DNA of 28,640 nt from Bacteroidota bacterium (GTDB lineage: Bacteria > Bacteroidota > Bacteroidia > Bacteroidales > Prolixibacteraceae), in assembly GCA_023412195.1 (NCBI GenBank), contig JAEYNZ010000133.1, positions 1 through 28,640 of the forward strand. The letters run 5' to 3'. Position 1 is the first letter of the stretch, and each line of letters begins with the position of its first letter. Made by a program: the position numbers and the translations under genes. Shown in pieces: positions 1 through 8,220 of the stretch. The notes beneath the pieces were generated by a model that saw only the letters and a program-made list of their open reading frames with translations, had not been told where the DNA came from and did not search any database.

Positions 1-39
1 CCAACCTACTCCTCCCAAAACTATAGCTCTGAAAACACT

Positions 40-66
40 GTCATTTCGACCGTAGGGAGAAATCTC
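40..66. repeat. Interspersed Bacteroidota-type intergenic repeat
   Basis: The stretch begins GTCATTTCGACCG and ends GAGAAATCTC. It contains a short inverted repeat, ATTTC facing GAAAT, around a GC-rich centre. From memory, very similar intergenic sequences are scattered through many Bacteroidota genomes. Only one copy is seen in this window, so the repeat status rests on recall and not on a second copy here. It lies 57 bp upstream of the first gene. I see no gene in bases 1-122. Confidence 0.5.
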
Positions 67-122
67 AAATATTAACCGGACACTACTGAATATGAAGGTC
101 AATATCCATCATCTGTAAAAAT

Positions 123-1475
123 ATGAAAGCAAATTTATTTTTCTTCTTTTTGTTGTTAATTGCCCTATCCGCATGTTCCCGGAATGTTGATCCTGAACGT
201 CAGTGGCCTATGTTCAGAGGGCATTATGCATCAGGTTCGCTTGATGGGGCGGCCATTCCTGTTCAGTGGGATGTAGAAACGGGTAAAAATATTGCATGGA
301 AAACTCCTGTTCCGGGTCTGGGGCATTCATCCCCGGTGTTATGGGGCAATCATGTATATGTCACTTCAGCTCTTAAGCAGGGTGGGGGTGAGGAGAATTT
401 AGTAGCCGGGATTTATGGTGCCATTGAGCCGGTTGATGATTCAAGCATTCATGAGTGGAACCTTTATTGTCTTGATAAGGAATCGGGTGAGATTAAATGG
501 CAGCGCACTGCGGTAACGCAGGTGCCCAGGCAGAAGAGGCACCCCATGTCGTCGCATGCCAACAGCACTCCGGCAACCAATGGAGAATATGTTGTTGCTT
601 TTTATGGTGCAGAAGGATTGTACTGTTATGATAAGAACGGGAAATTAATCTGGGAGAAGGACTTTGGAATGTTAAAGTCGGCCTTTTTTCTTGTTGAGTC
701 GGCTGAATGGGAATTTGCCAGTTCTCCCCTGATACATGAGAATGTAGTTATAATTCAGTGCGATGTGCTTCACAATTCCTTTCTGGCAGCCTATGATATA
801 AAAACCGGTAATGAACTATGGAAAAAGGAGCGGGATGAGTTTCCCGGCTGGTGCACCCCGAATATTTATTATGACGGTGCAGAAGCCCGGATAGCTGTCA
901 ATGGTTATAAGCATCGTGGCGGCTATGATTTTAAGACAGGCCGGGAGATATGGAAAATGGCGGGCGGGGGTGATATTCCTGTTCCCACTCCCATAACAGG
1001 CAAGGAGTTGATTTATTTCAACAGTGCCCATGGAAAGTTTTCTCCCATCCTGGCTATTCAGTCCGATGCAAAGGGGGAAATCGTTCTGGATGAAAATGGT
1101 ACACCGGGAGAATATCTGCGGTGGGCAAAACCCAGGGGTGGTTCCTATATGTGCAGCATGCTTTTGTATGATGATTACCTTTACAACCTGGCCTGGAACG
1201 GTAAATTAACTTGTTTTAATGCGATGACGGGAGAAGAAATATATTCTGAGAAAGCTGGAAGCGGAACCAGCTATACCTCATCACCTGTTGCTGCCGACGG
1301 GATAATTTATATTGCCGATAATGATGGTAAGGTGTACCTTGTACAGGCGGGGCCTGAATTTAAATTAATAGGGGAAAACAGTGTGGAAGAACCTGTTCTT
1401 TCAACTCCTGCCCTTTCCGATAAATACATTTTTTTCAGGACACAAAATCACCTGGTGGCAGTATCGGAACTGTAG
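123..1475 (+). CDS. PQQ-like beta-propeller repeat lipoprotein
   Basis: This 450-residue protein begins with a lipoprotein signal peptide whose lipobox LSAC puts the lipidated cysteine at residue 18. The mature part opens with WPMFRG, a usual start for PQQ-like outer-membrane propeller proteins. It then shows repeated blade motifs such as SSPVLWGNHVYVTS, LYCLDKESGEIKWQ, LAAYDIKTGNELWKKE and LTCFNAMTGEEIY. These W-docking-like repeats predict a seven- or eight-bladed beta-propeller anchored in a membrane and facing the periplasm or outside. Known relatives include BamB and the quinoprotein alcohol dehydrogenases. I see no clear PQQ catalytic signature, so a scaffold or binding role is as likely as an enzyme. 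The gene stands alone and is followed by a repeat-rich gap, so its context adds little. Confidence 0.85.
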   Translation: MKANLFFFFLLLIALSACSRNVDPERQWPMFRGHYASGSLDGAAIPVQWDVETGKNIAWKTPVPGLGHSSPVLWGNHVYVTSALKQGGGEENLVAGIYGAIEPVDDSSIHEWNLYCLDKESGEIKWQRTAVTQVPRQKRHPMSSHANSTPATNGEYVVAFYGAEGLYCYDKNGKLIWEKDFGMLKSAFFLVESAEWEFASSPLIHENVVIIQCDVLHNSFLAAYDIKTGNELWKKERDEFPGWCTPNIYYDGAEARIAVNGYKHRGGYDFKTGREIWKMAGGGDIPVPTPITGKELIYFNSAHGKFSPILAIQSDAKGEIVLDENGTPGEYLRWAKPRGGSYMCSMLLYDDYLYNLAWNGKLTCFNAMTGEEIYSEKAGSGTSYTSSPVAADGIIYIADNDGKVYLVQAGPEFKLIGENSVEEPVLSTPALSDKYIFFRTQNHLVAVSEL

Positions 1476-1822
1476 AAAGGCAATTTTAATCTTAGCTGCT
1501 CAAGGTTACCTTAAGGTGCGCCGGTTTTCGGTTCTTGCCCTATGCCCTGTGCTCAGAGTTCTGTGCTTTCTGATCTTTGCCCCAGGCAGCTATTTCAAAG
1601 GATTTTAAGGAGCTTAATGACTTTGATGCAGTTCTTCGGCTCTTGCTCTTTGCCCCCTGCCTGCCGGCAGGCAAGTGTGCTCTGTTGATGCAGTTGTTCG
1701 GCTCTTGCTCTTTGCCCTTTGCCCTCTGCTCTTTGCTTGCTTTTTGCCAATAGTTGGTTTTTTTAGCATGCATTATCCGGATAATTCTTTTATTTTCGCA
1801 ATTTCGTTATTGAAAATCGATT
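1476..1822. repeat. Repeat-rich intergenic gap with 33-bp direct repeat and simple-sequence tract
   Basis: No gene is seen in this gap. Two 33-bp direct copies lie at 1623-1655 and 1685-1717, differing at one position; both begin TTGATGCAGTT and end CTCTTTGCCC. They flank a perfect palindrome at 1658-1673. Before and after them the sequence drifts through variants of CTCTTTGCCCTTTGCCCTCT. This looks like a slippage-generated repeat and not decayed coding sequence. A weak -7-like element, TATTTTCG, at 1791-1798 could serve the gene at 1823. Confidence 0.7.
1658..1673. repeat. 16-bp perfect palindrome TGCCTGCCGGCAGGCA
   Basis: TGCCTGCCGGCAGGCA is identical to its own reverse complement. An imperfect relative, GCCTACCGGCAGGC, lies at 9324-9337 in another repeat-bearing gap, so this appears to be a dispersed intergenic element in this genome. 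It has no poly-T tail, so a simple terminator role is unlikely. Confidence 0.65.
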
Positions 1823-4216
1823 ATGTGGCTGAAGGTCTCGGGAATTATTCTCAGGAATAAATTATTTATACTTACCATACTTGCACTCATTACGGTCTTT
1901 TTTGGGTACCATGCCCTTAAAGTTGAAATGTCGTATGAATATGTTTCCCTGCTTCCCAAAAAAGACCCTGCATTTAATGATTACCAGCAATTTGTAGAGA
2001 TCTTCGGAGAGGAAGGCAATATCATCATCATAGGTATTCAGGATACAGCTTTTTTTGAACTCAACCGCTTCCGCAAGTGGGACAGGTTGAGTAAAGAACT
2101 CGCCAGGGTGGAAGGTGTGGAAGACCTTCTTTCAGTATCGAATGCCTACAATCTTGTAAGGAATACGGATGAGAGACGTTTTGGTGTGGTTGAGCTGTTT
2201 CCGGATACCATTTCAACCCAGGAAGAGCTGAACAGAAGGGTAGAGGTATTTAAAAGCCTTCCATTTTACCGTAACCTGGTTTACAATCCGGAGACCCATG
2301 CCTACATCCTTGCCATAACGGTGAACAAGGATAAAATGCATACCAAGGAAAGGGAAACCCTTATAAAATCAGTACAGAAGATAGCAAGAGATTTTGAACA
2401 GGAAGAAAATGTTAAACTTCACTACTCCGGGTTACCCTATATCCGGGTGATAAACTCCATCCAGATCAGACAAGAGCTGTATCTTTTCAGTGTGCTTGCT
2501 CTGGCAATATGCATTGTTGTGCTGTTTGTATTTTTCAGGTCATTCAAAGCCGTCATAGTCCCTGTGCTGATTGTGCTGATCGGAGTGGTGTGGTCATTAG
2601 GTATGCTATCTGTATTTGGTTATAAAATTACAATCCTGTCAGGCATGATCCCGCCATTGCTCATTGTAATAGGCATACCCAACAGTATTTACATGCTTAA
2701 CAAGTTCCATCATGAATATGTAAGACATGGCAATAAAATTAAGGCACTTCAACGGGTTATCATTAAAATCGGAAATGCTACTTTTCTGACAAACCTTACC
2801 ACGGCTTCGGGCTTTGCAACCTTTATCATTGTAAAAAGTGATATGCTCCGGCAGTTCGGAATCGTCGCATCACTTAATATCATGGGCTTGTTTTTTCTTT
2901 CACTGCTGCTCATTCCAATTATTTTCAGTTTTATTGAGCCGCCGTCAACAAAGCACGTGAGTCACCTCAAGAGCAAGTTTATTTCAGGAATTATACGCCG
3001 GCTCATACATATTACCGAAAACCACCGTACGGTTGTTTATGTTGTGGCAGTAACATTATTGGGACTTGGCATATACGGCATCACCCTGATGAAGAGTTCA
3101 GGCTTTATGGTTGATGACATTCCTGAAAGAGACCCGGTATACATGGATCTGAAATTTTTCGAAAGTAACTTTGAAGGGTTGATGCCACTTGAGATCATGA
3201 TCGATACGAAAAAGCCGGGAGGTGTAATGCAACTTGGAATGTTTACCAAAATAAACCAGCTTGAAAAAGAACTGGCAAAATATCCTGAATTGTCAACCCC
3301 TCTTTCCCTGCTGAACCTGCTCAAATTTTCGAAGCAGGCATTTTATAACGGAAATGAAAATTATTACAGCATTCCCAATAACCGTGAAAGAACTTTCATA
3401 TTACAGTATGCAGACATAGGTGACAGTGGTACAGGCATGCTTCATTCCTTTATCGACAGCGTCCGTCAGACAACGCGGATCAGCATCAGGATGAAGGATG
3501 CGGGAACTAATCGGATGAAGGAACTGTATGCAGCGCTAAATAACGACATAAATTTGGTATTTTCTCCTGAAGAATATGACGTGACTGTAACCGGATCGAG
3601 TGTAACCTTTTTCAGGGGAACGCAGTATCTTCTTCGAAGCCTGTTCACCAGCCTTGGCCTTGCCGTGCTTCTTATATCTGTGTTTATGGCTGTTATGTTT
3701 TCATCGTGGAGAATGGTTATATTATCGCTAACACCGAATATTTTCCCTCTGATATTTACTGCTGCCATTATGGGTTATGCCGGAATTCCCATTAAGGCTT
3801 CCACCATCCTGGTATTCAGTATTGCCTTTGGAATATCAGTAGACAATACCATTCATTTTCTTGCGAAATACAGGCAGGAACTTTTAGTTACCGGGTGGAA
3901 CATCCGCCGGTCAGTAGTTCTGGCGCTTAAGGAAACAGGTGTCAGCATGTTTTACACTTCTGTAGTATTGTTTTTTGGCTTTGGAATTTTTGCCCTGTCA
4001 GGTTTTGGGGGAACACAGGCCATGGGTGTACTGGTATCACTTACCTTGCTGGTAGCTGTTACAGCAAACCTGATATTGTTGCCATCGCTGCTCACTACTC
4101 TCGACCGGCTGACTACCACTCGTTCGTTCAAAGAGCCGCTGCTTCATATTTATGATGAGGAGGAGGATATTGAGCTGGAGGATTTGAAAATACGGGATTA
4201 CAATCAAAATGAATAA
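1823..4216 (+). CDS. MMPL/RND-family integral membrane protein
   Basis: This 797-residue protein has the layout of an RND-superfamily (MMPL or Patched-like) exporter. A first membrane helix lies at about residues 12-30, followed by a large extracytoplasmic loop, five helices from about 220 to 365, a second large loop, and a second helix bundle near the C-terminus. The matching fourth-helix motifs are GIPNSIYMLNKFHHEY in the first half and GISVDNTIHFLAKYRQ in the second. The acidic residue thought to carry protons in RND pumps is present only in the second (SVDN); the first has asparagine. Bacterial relatives often move lipids or hydrophobic compounds. The start at 1823 is the first ATG that keeps the N-terminal helix. 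The stop overlaps the next gene by 8 bp, so the two are probably co-translated. Confidence 0.85.
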   Translation: MWLKVSGIILRNKLFILTILALITVFFGYHALKVEMSYEYVSLLPKKDPAFNDYQQFVEIFGEEGNIIIIGIQDTAFFELNRFRKWDRLSKELARVEGVEDLLSVSNAYNLVRNTDERRFGVVELFPDTISTQEELNRRVEVFKSLPFYRNLVYNPETHAYILAITVNKDKMHTKERETLIKSVQKIARDFEQEENVKLHYSGLPYIRVINSIQIRQELYLFSVLALAICIVVLFVFFRSFKAVIVPVLIVLIGVVWSLGMLSVFGYKITILSGMIPPLLIVIGIPNSIYMLNKFHHEYVRHGNKIKALQRVIIKIGNATFLTNLTTASGFATFIIVKSDMLRQFGIVASLNIMGLFFLSLLLIPIIFSFIEPPSTKHVSHLKSKFISGIIRRLIHITENHRTVVYVVAVTLLGLGIYGITLMKSSGFMVDDIPERDPVYMDLKFFESNFEGLMPLEIMIDTKKPGGVMQLGMFTKINQLEKELAKYPELSTPLSLLNLLKFSKQAFYNGNENYYSIPNNRERTFILQYADIGDSGTGMLHSFIDSVRQTTRISIRMKDAGTNRMKELYAALNNDINLVFSPEEYDVTVTGSSVTFFRGTQYLLRSLFTSLGLAVLLISVFMAVMFSSWRMVILSLTPNIFPLIFTAAIMGYAGIPIKASTILVFSIAFGISVDNTIHFLAKYRQELLVTGWNIRRSVVLALKETGVSMFYTSVVLFFGFGIFALSGFGGTQAMGVLVSLTLLVAVTANLILLPSLLTTLDRLTTTRSFKEPLLHIYDEEEDIELEDLKIRDYNQNE

Positions 4217-5204
4217 ACTGATGTATGCCATTGAAGAATTGCAGAATTTTGTGAATGCTGAGATCAGCAGGCGAACTGCAAAACTTGACAACAGTCTTCC
4301 TTCTGGACTTTATGTGCCCGTGAGCTATTCACTTGGGGTGGGCGGAAAAAGGCTCCGTCCTGTAATGTTGCTTACATCCTATAACCTCTTCTCGGAGGAT
4401 ATTGAAAAAGCTCTTCCTGCTGCCCTTGCCATAGAGGTTTTTCATAATTTTACCCTGCTGCATGATGATATCATGGATAAGGCCGAAGTAAGAAGAAATA
4501 AGCCAACCGTGCATATGAAGTATGGTGAGAATGCTGCAATCCTCTCGGGTGATGCCATGGCTTTTCTGGCTTACCGGTTTCTGACCGAAAGCCCGTCAGG
4601 CAGGTTTTCAGAAGTTATTGATCTGTTTACTGCCACAGCACTTGAAGTTTGTGAGGGCCAGCAGTTGGATATGGATTTTGAAACCAGATCTGAGGTCACA
4701 GAAGGGGAGTATCTTGAGATGATCAGGCTTAAGACTGCTGTTTTACTTGGATGCAGCCTGAAGTCAGGTGCATTGCTGGCCGATGCAAACAATGATGTTT
4801 CAGATTTGTTGTACCAGTTTGGTATCAACCTGGGATTGGCGTTTCAGATTCAGGACGACTGGCTTGATGTATTTGGTACCAGGCAGTCCTTTGGTAAAAT
4901 AATCGGGGGCGATATCCTGGCGGGCAAAAAAACATGGTTGCTTGTTAAGGCTTTCGAAAATGCAGATTCTATTCAGAAGAATAAACTGGAAATCCTGCTG
5001 CAGGATAAACATCTGAAAGCTGAAGAAAAAATCAATGCTGTGGTTGACATATATCATCAGATTGGAATAAAGGAACTTGCCGAGGAAAAAATTAAGTTCT
5101 ATTTTAACGATGCCGCAGCAATACTTCAAGTCCTTCCTGTAGTCACTGAAAGGAAGGAGCAGTTGTATGCTTTGAGCAAAAGCATGTTGGGACGAAATTT
5201 TTAA
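4209..5204 (+). CDS. Trans-polyprenyl diphosphate synthase
   Basis: This 331-residue protein condenses isopentenyl diphosphate onto an allylic diphosphate to make a linear prenyl diphosphate in the cytoplasm. The substrate-binding GGKRLRP lies at residues 45-51, the first aspartate-rich motif DDIMD at 86-90, and the second, DDWLD, at 216-220. All aspartates needed for magnesium binding are present. Phe81, five residues before the first motif, is bulky. In this family a bulky residue there tends to cap the product near C15-C20, whereas long-chain IspB-type enzymes carry a small residue, so a farnesyl or geranylgeranyl product is my inference. The 8-bp overlap with the membrane protein upstream suggests one transcript and possibly a shared lipid or isoprenoid role. 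Confidence 0.92.
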   Translation: MNKLMYAIEELQNFVNAEISRRTAKLDNSLPSGLYVPVSYSLGVGGKRLRPVMLLTSYNLFSEDIEKALPAALAIEVFHNFTLLHDDIMDKAEVRRNKPTVHMKYGENAAILSGDAMAFLAYRFLTESPSGRFSEVIDLFTATALEVCEGQQLDMDFETRSEVTEGEYLEMIRLKTAVLLGCSLKSGALLADANNDVSDLLYQFGINLGLAFQIQDDWLDVFGTRQSFGKIIGGDILAGKKTWLLVKAFENADSIQKNKLEILLQDKHLKAEEKINAVVDIYHQIGIKELAEEKIKFYFNDAAAILQVLPVVTERKEQLYALSKSMLGRNF

Positions 5205-5229
5205 TCCCCCTGCATAAATAATGCATGAA

Positions 5230-5263
5230 TTTGATAACGGATTTTAAAACTATCATAACTTTG
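5230..5263 (+). promoter_or_regulatory. Bacteroidota-type promoter for atpDC
   Basis: TAACTTTG at 5256-5263 matches the -7 consensus TAnnTTTG. A TTTG at 5230-5233 lies 22 bp upstream as a possible -33 element. The expected start point leaves a leader of about 30 nt before the atpD ATG at 5301. Confidence 0.55.
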
Positions 5264-5300
5264 AGTGGCAAAAAAAATAGCGATTTTAATTACTGAATAA

Positions 5301-6806
5301 ATGAACCATAACAAAGGAAAAATTATACAGGTAATCGGGCCGGTGGTTGATGTAAGTTTCGATAAAGAAGGAACTGAATTTCCTTCAATTCATGATGCCC
5401 TTGAAATAGAAAGGGCGGGGATGCCCCCGCTGGTAATAGAATGTCAGCAGCACATCGGCGAAAGCACAATCCGGTGCATTGCTATGGATTCGACTGATGG
5501 ATTGAGGCGGGGACTGGAAGTTACCTCCACCGGAAGACCCATCACAATGCCTTCAGGAGAAGCTGCACTTGGACGTTTGCTGAATGTAACAGGCGATTCT
5601 GTTGACGGTCTGAAACAATTACCTAAAACCGGTATCAGCATTCACAGGGAACCTCCCAAATATGAAGACCTGGTTACCCAGACAGAAGTACTTTACACAG
5701 GGATAAAGGTTATCGATCTGATTGAACCATATGCAAAAGGTGGTAAAATTGGATTATTCGGTGGTGCCGGAGTAGGGAAAACAGTATTAATCCAGGAATT
5801 GATCAACAACATTGCACTTGCACACAGCGGACTTTCAGTTTTTGCGGGTGTAGGTGAACGTACGCGGGAAGGGAATGACCTGTTGCGTGAAATGATTGAA
5901 GCCAAAATTGTGGATTATGGTGATGCATTCCGTGAGTCGATGGAACATGGAGGCTGGGATTTATCTAAGGTAAATGAAGATGACCTGAAGAAATCGAAGC
6001 TGGCTATGGTATTTGGGCAGATGAATGAACCACCTGGTGCCCGTGCAAGGGTAGCCCTCTCAGGACTGGCCATTGCCGAAAGTTTGCGTGATGGCAGCGG
6101 CAGTTCGGGTGCCGGCAAGGATATCCTCTTTTTTATTGACAATGTATTCCGTTTTACACAGGCAGGTTCTGAAGTATCAGCCCTCCTTGGAAGGATGCCT
6201 TCTGCTGTGGGTTATCAGCCTACGCTGGCTACTGAAATGGGTATCATGCAGGAAAGGATCACATCAACCAAGCATGGGTCCATCACGTCAGTCCAGGCGG
6301 TTTATGTTCCAGCCGATGACCTTACCGACCCTGCACCAGCCACAACCTTTGCCCACCTTGATGCAACCACTGTACTAAGTCGTAAAATTGTGGAGCTGGG
6401 TATTTATCCTGCAGTTGATCCTCTTGATTCTTCATCACGTATTCTTACACCCGATATTGTGGGTGCCGAGCATTACGACTGCGCCCAGAATGTGATACAT
6501 CTGTTGCAGAGGTATAAGGAGTTGCAGGATATCATTGCCATACTTGGTATGGAAGAACTTTCGGAAGAAGACAAAATAGTGGTCCACCGTGCAAGGCGTG
6601 TTCAGAGGTTCCTGTCGCAGCCATTTTTTGTGGCATCCCAGTTTACCGGGCTTGAAGGGAAACTTGTTTCCATTGAAGATACCATAAAAGGATTCAACAT
6701 GATTTTAAATGGCGAGGTGGATAAATATCCTGAAAGCGCATTTAACCTCGTTGGTACAATCGAAGAAGCGATTGAAAAAGGAGAACGCTTGCTGGCTGCC
6801 GGATAA
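5301..6806 (+). CDS. atpD: ATP synthase F1 subunit beta
   Basis: This is the catalytic subunit of F1Fo ATP synthase, which makes ATP from ADP and phosphate on the cytoplasmic face of the inner membrane. The N-terminal barrel starts GKIIQVIGPVVDVSF. The Walker A loop GGAGVGKT is at residues 154-161. Other hallmarks are GVGERTREGNDL, a Walker B strand with FFIDNVFRFTQAG, and SALLGRMPSAVGYQPTLATE. At 501 residues it is longer than the usual 460-480. The extra length includes an insertion of about 20 residues (MEHGGWDLSKVNEDDLKKSK region) before VFGQMNEPPGARARV, which I recall as common in Bacteroidota. Only epsilon follows; the alpha, gamma, delta and Fo genes are not in this window, consistent with the split atp loci of this phylum. 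Confidence 0.97.
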   Translation: MNHNKGKIIQVIGPVVDVSFDKEGTEFPSIHDALEIERAGMPPLVIECQQHIGESTIRCIAMDSTDGLRRGLEVTSTGRPITMPSGEAALGRLLNVTGDSVDGLKQLPKTGISIHREPPKYEDLVTQTEVLYTGIKVIDLIEPYAKGGKIGLFGGAGVGKTVLIQELINNIALAHSGLSVFAGVGERTREGNDLLREMIEAKIVDYGDAFRESMEHGGWDLSKVNEDDLKKSKLAMVFGQMNEPPGARARVALSGLAIAESLRDGSGSSGAGKDILFFIDNVFRFTQAGSEVSALLGRMPSAVGYQPTLATEMGIMQERITSTKHGSITSVQAVYVPADDLTDPAPATTFAHLDATTVLSRKIVELGIYPAVDPLDSSSRILTPDIVGAEHYDCAQNVIHLLQRYKELQDIIAILGMEELSEEDKIVVHRARRVQRFLSQPFFVASQFTGLEGKLVSIEDTIKGFNMILNGEVDKYPESAFNLVGTIEEAIEKGERLLAAG

Positions 6807-6822
6807 TCGTTAACTTTATACC

Positions 6823-7065
6823 ATGAATCTGGAAATTATTACACCTGGTAAAAAACTCTACCAGGACGAAGTAAAGCGCGTGAGGCTTCCGGGAAGCAAC
6901 GGGTTGTTTGAAATTCTGAACAACCATGCACCCATTATTTCCACTCTTGAAAAAGGAACCATCCGGATCATCGATATGAACAACAGGGAAATTACCTTTG
7001 ACGTGACCGGGGGAATTGTGGAGAACAAGGAGAATAATATTATTGTGTTACTTGAAAAAGCTTGA
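6823..7065 (+). CDS. atpC: ATP synthase F1 subunit epsilon, short form
   Basis: This 80-residue protein is the epsilon subunit of the F1 central stalk, which couples rotor movement to catalysis. It has the N-terminal beta-sandwich signature: LEIITPGKKLYQDEVKRVRLPG, then GLFEILNNHAPIISTLEKG, then a closing strand with GGIVENKENNIIVLLE (each stretch quoted in part). It ends just after this domain, so the two C-terminal helices that inhibit ATP hydrolysis in the roughly 130-residue E. coli protein are absent. It starts 16 bp after the atpD stop. Its TGA stop shares bases with the TTG start of the next gene. The short form is usual in Bacteroidota, so I do not treat it as a truncation. Confidence 0.93.
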   Translation: MNLEIITPGKKLYQDEVKRVRLPGSNGLFEILNNHAPIISTLEKGTIRIIDMNNREITFDVTGGIVENKENNIIVLLEKA

Positions 7066-8075
7066 AGGTTAAATTCCTGATTATACGGTTCAGTTCCATA
7101 GGTGATATTGTTTTAACCTCGCCGGTAGTTCGTTGTTTGAAGAACCAGGTAGAAAATGCAGAGGTTCATTTTGTCACCAAAAGCAGGTATGCCCACCTGG
7201 TAAATTCAAATCCATATATCGATAAGGTTCATTTGCTTGGCGATAGCATGGGCGAGTTGAAGATAAGGCTTCAGAAAGAAAATTTTGATTATGTAGTAGA
7301 TCTGCATAAAAACTTCCGCAGCAATCGTGTAAGAAGGTTTCTGAAGGTTCCGTCGTATGTGTTCAATAAACTGAATATCGAAAAGTACCTTTACGTCAAT
7401 TTCAAAATAAATCGTTTGCCTGACAGTCATATTGTTGACCGGAACCTTGATGCATTAAAGGATTTTAATGTAAAAAATGATAACAAGGGGCTTGATTTTT
7501 TTATTCCTGAAGGACAGGAATTCGATAAAAGCCAGTTACCGGAATTTTTTAGAGAGGGTTATATAGCTTTTGTGATAGGCGGTACATGGAACACTAAAAA
7601 GCTCCCGGTTCAAAAGATTGCCGATATCTGTAACAGCATTCCATACCCGGTGATTCTTTTGGGCGGTAAGAATGAACAGGAGCAGGGTGTCCATATTTCA
7701 GAGCTTACGCAACAAAATGTTCTTGACATGACCGGTAAAATCACCCTTTATCATTCTGCTTCCCTTGTACGGGATGCACAGCTCGTTCTATCCAATGATA
7801 CAGGGCTGATGCATATAGCTGCAGCTTTTAAGAAGAAAATTCTATCCTTTTGGGGAAATACAGTCCCTGCATTTGGAATGTATCCATATATGGCCGATCC
7901 AATCTCAGAAAAAATGGAAGTTGTTGGTCTTACATGCCGCCCCTGTTCAAAAATAGGCTACCGTAAGTGCCCGAGCAAGCATTTTAAATGCATGGAAAAC
8001 CAGGATACAGATAAGGCAGTCCAGTGGATTAATCTTTATTTTAACCAAAAAGAAACCTGGTCGGGGCAAATATAA
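7062..8075 (+). CDS. Glycosyltransferase family 9 (heptosyltransferase-like)
   Basis: This 337-residue protein belongs to the ADP-heptose:LPS heptosyltransferase family (GT9), which adds sugars to the lipopolysaccharide core at the cytoplasmic face of the inner membrane. The N-terminal motif FLIIRFSSIGDIVLTSPVVR is the standard GT9 opening. The C-terminal nucleotide-sugar domain shows VIGGTWNTKKLP and LSNDTGLMHIAAAF, followed by a cysteine cluster (TCRPCSKIGYRKCP) often seen in Bacteroidota members. The start codon is TTG at 7062 within the TTGA overlap with the atpC stop. No in-frame ATG lies near enough to keep the opening motif, so translation is probably coupled to atpC. The exact acceptor sugar cannot be told from sequence. 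Confidence 0.88.
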   Translation: MKVKFLIIRFSSIGDIVLTSPVVRCLKNQVENAEVHFVTKSRYAHLVNSNPYIDKVHLLGDSMGELKIRLQKENFDYVVDLHKNFRSNRVRRFLKVPSYVFNKLNIEKYLYVNFKINRLPDSHIVDRNLDALKDFNVKNDNKGLDFFIPEGQEFDKSQLPEFFREGYIAFVIGGTWNTKKLPVQKIADICNSIPYPVILLGGKNEQEQGVHISELTQQNVLDMTGKITLYHSASLVRDAQLVLSNDTGLMHIAAAFKKKILSFWGNTVPAFGMYPYMADPISEKMEVVGLTCRPCSKIGYRKCPSKHFKCMENQDTDKAVQWINLYFNQKETWSGQI

Positions 8076-8220
8076 ATTTGGTTAATAATCTGCTTATCAT
8101 TAAATTGTTAAGTTGAAAACAGGATAGGATGGTCAGATACACATTATTTACAGGAGCAAGCTGCGAAAAGATCGTTAAACGAATCCCTCATATTTTCGGT
8201 TCCTGTTATCCTCTATTAAA

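Noticed and set aside
1476..1822. CRISPR-like array suggested by repeated 33-bp units
   Set aside because: Only two copies, with one spacer-like gap containing a palindrome, and the units belong to a low-complexity tract; no cas genes are present.
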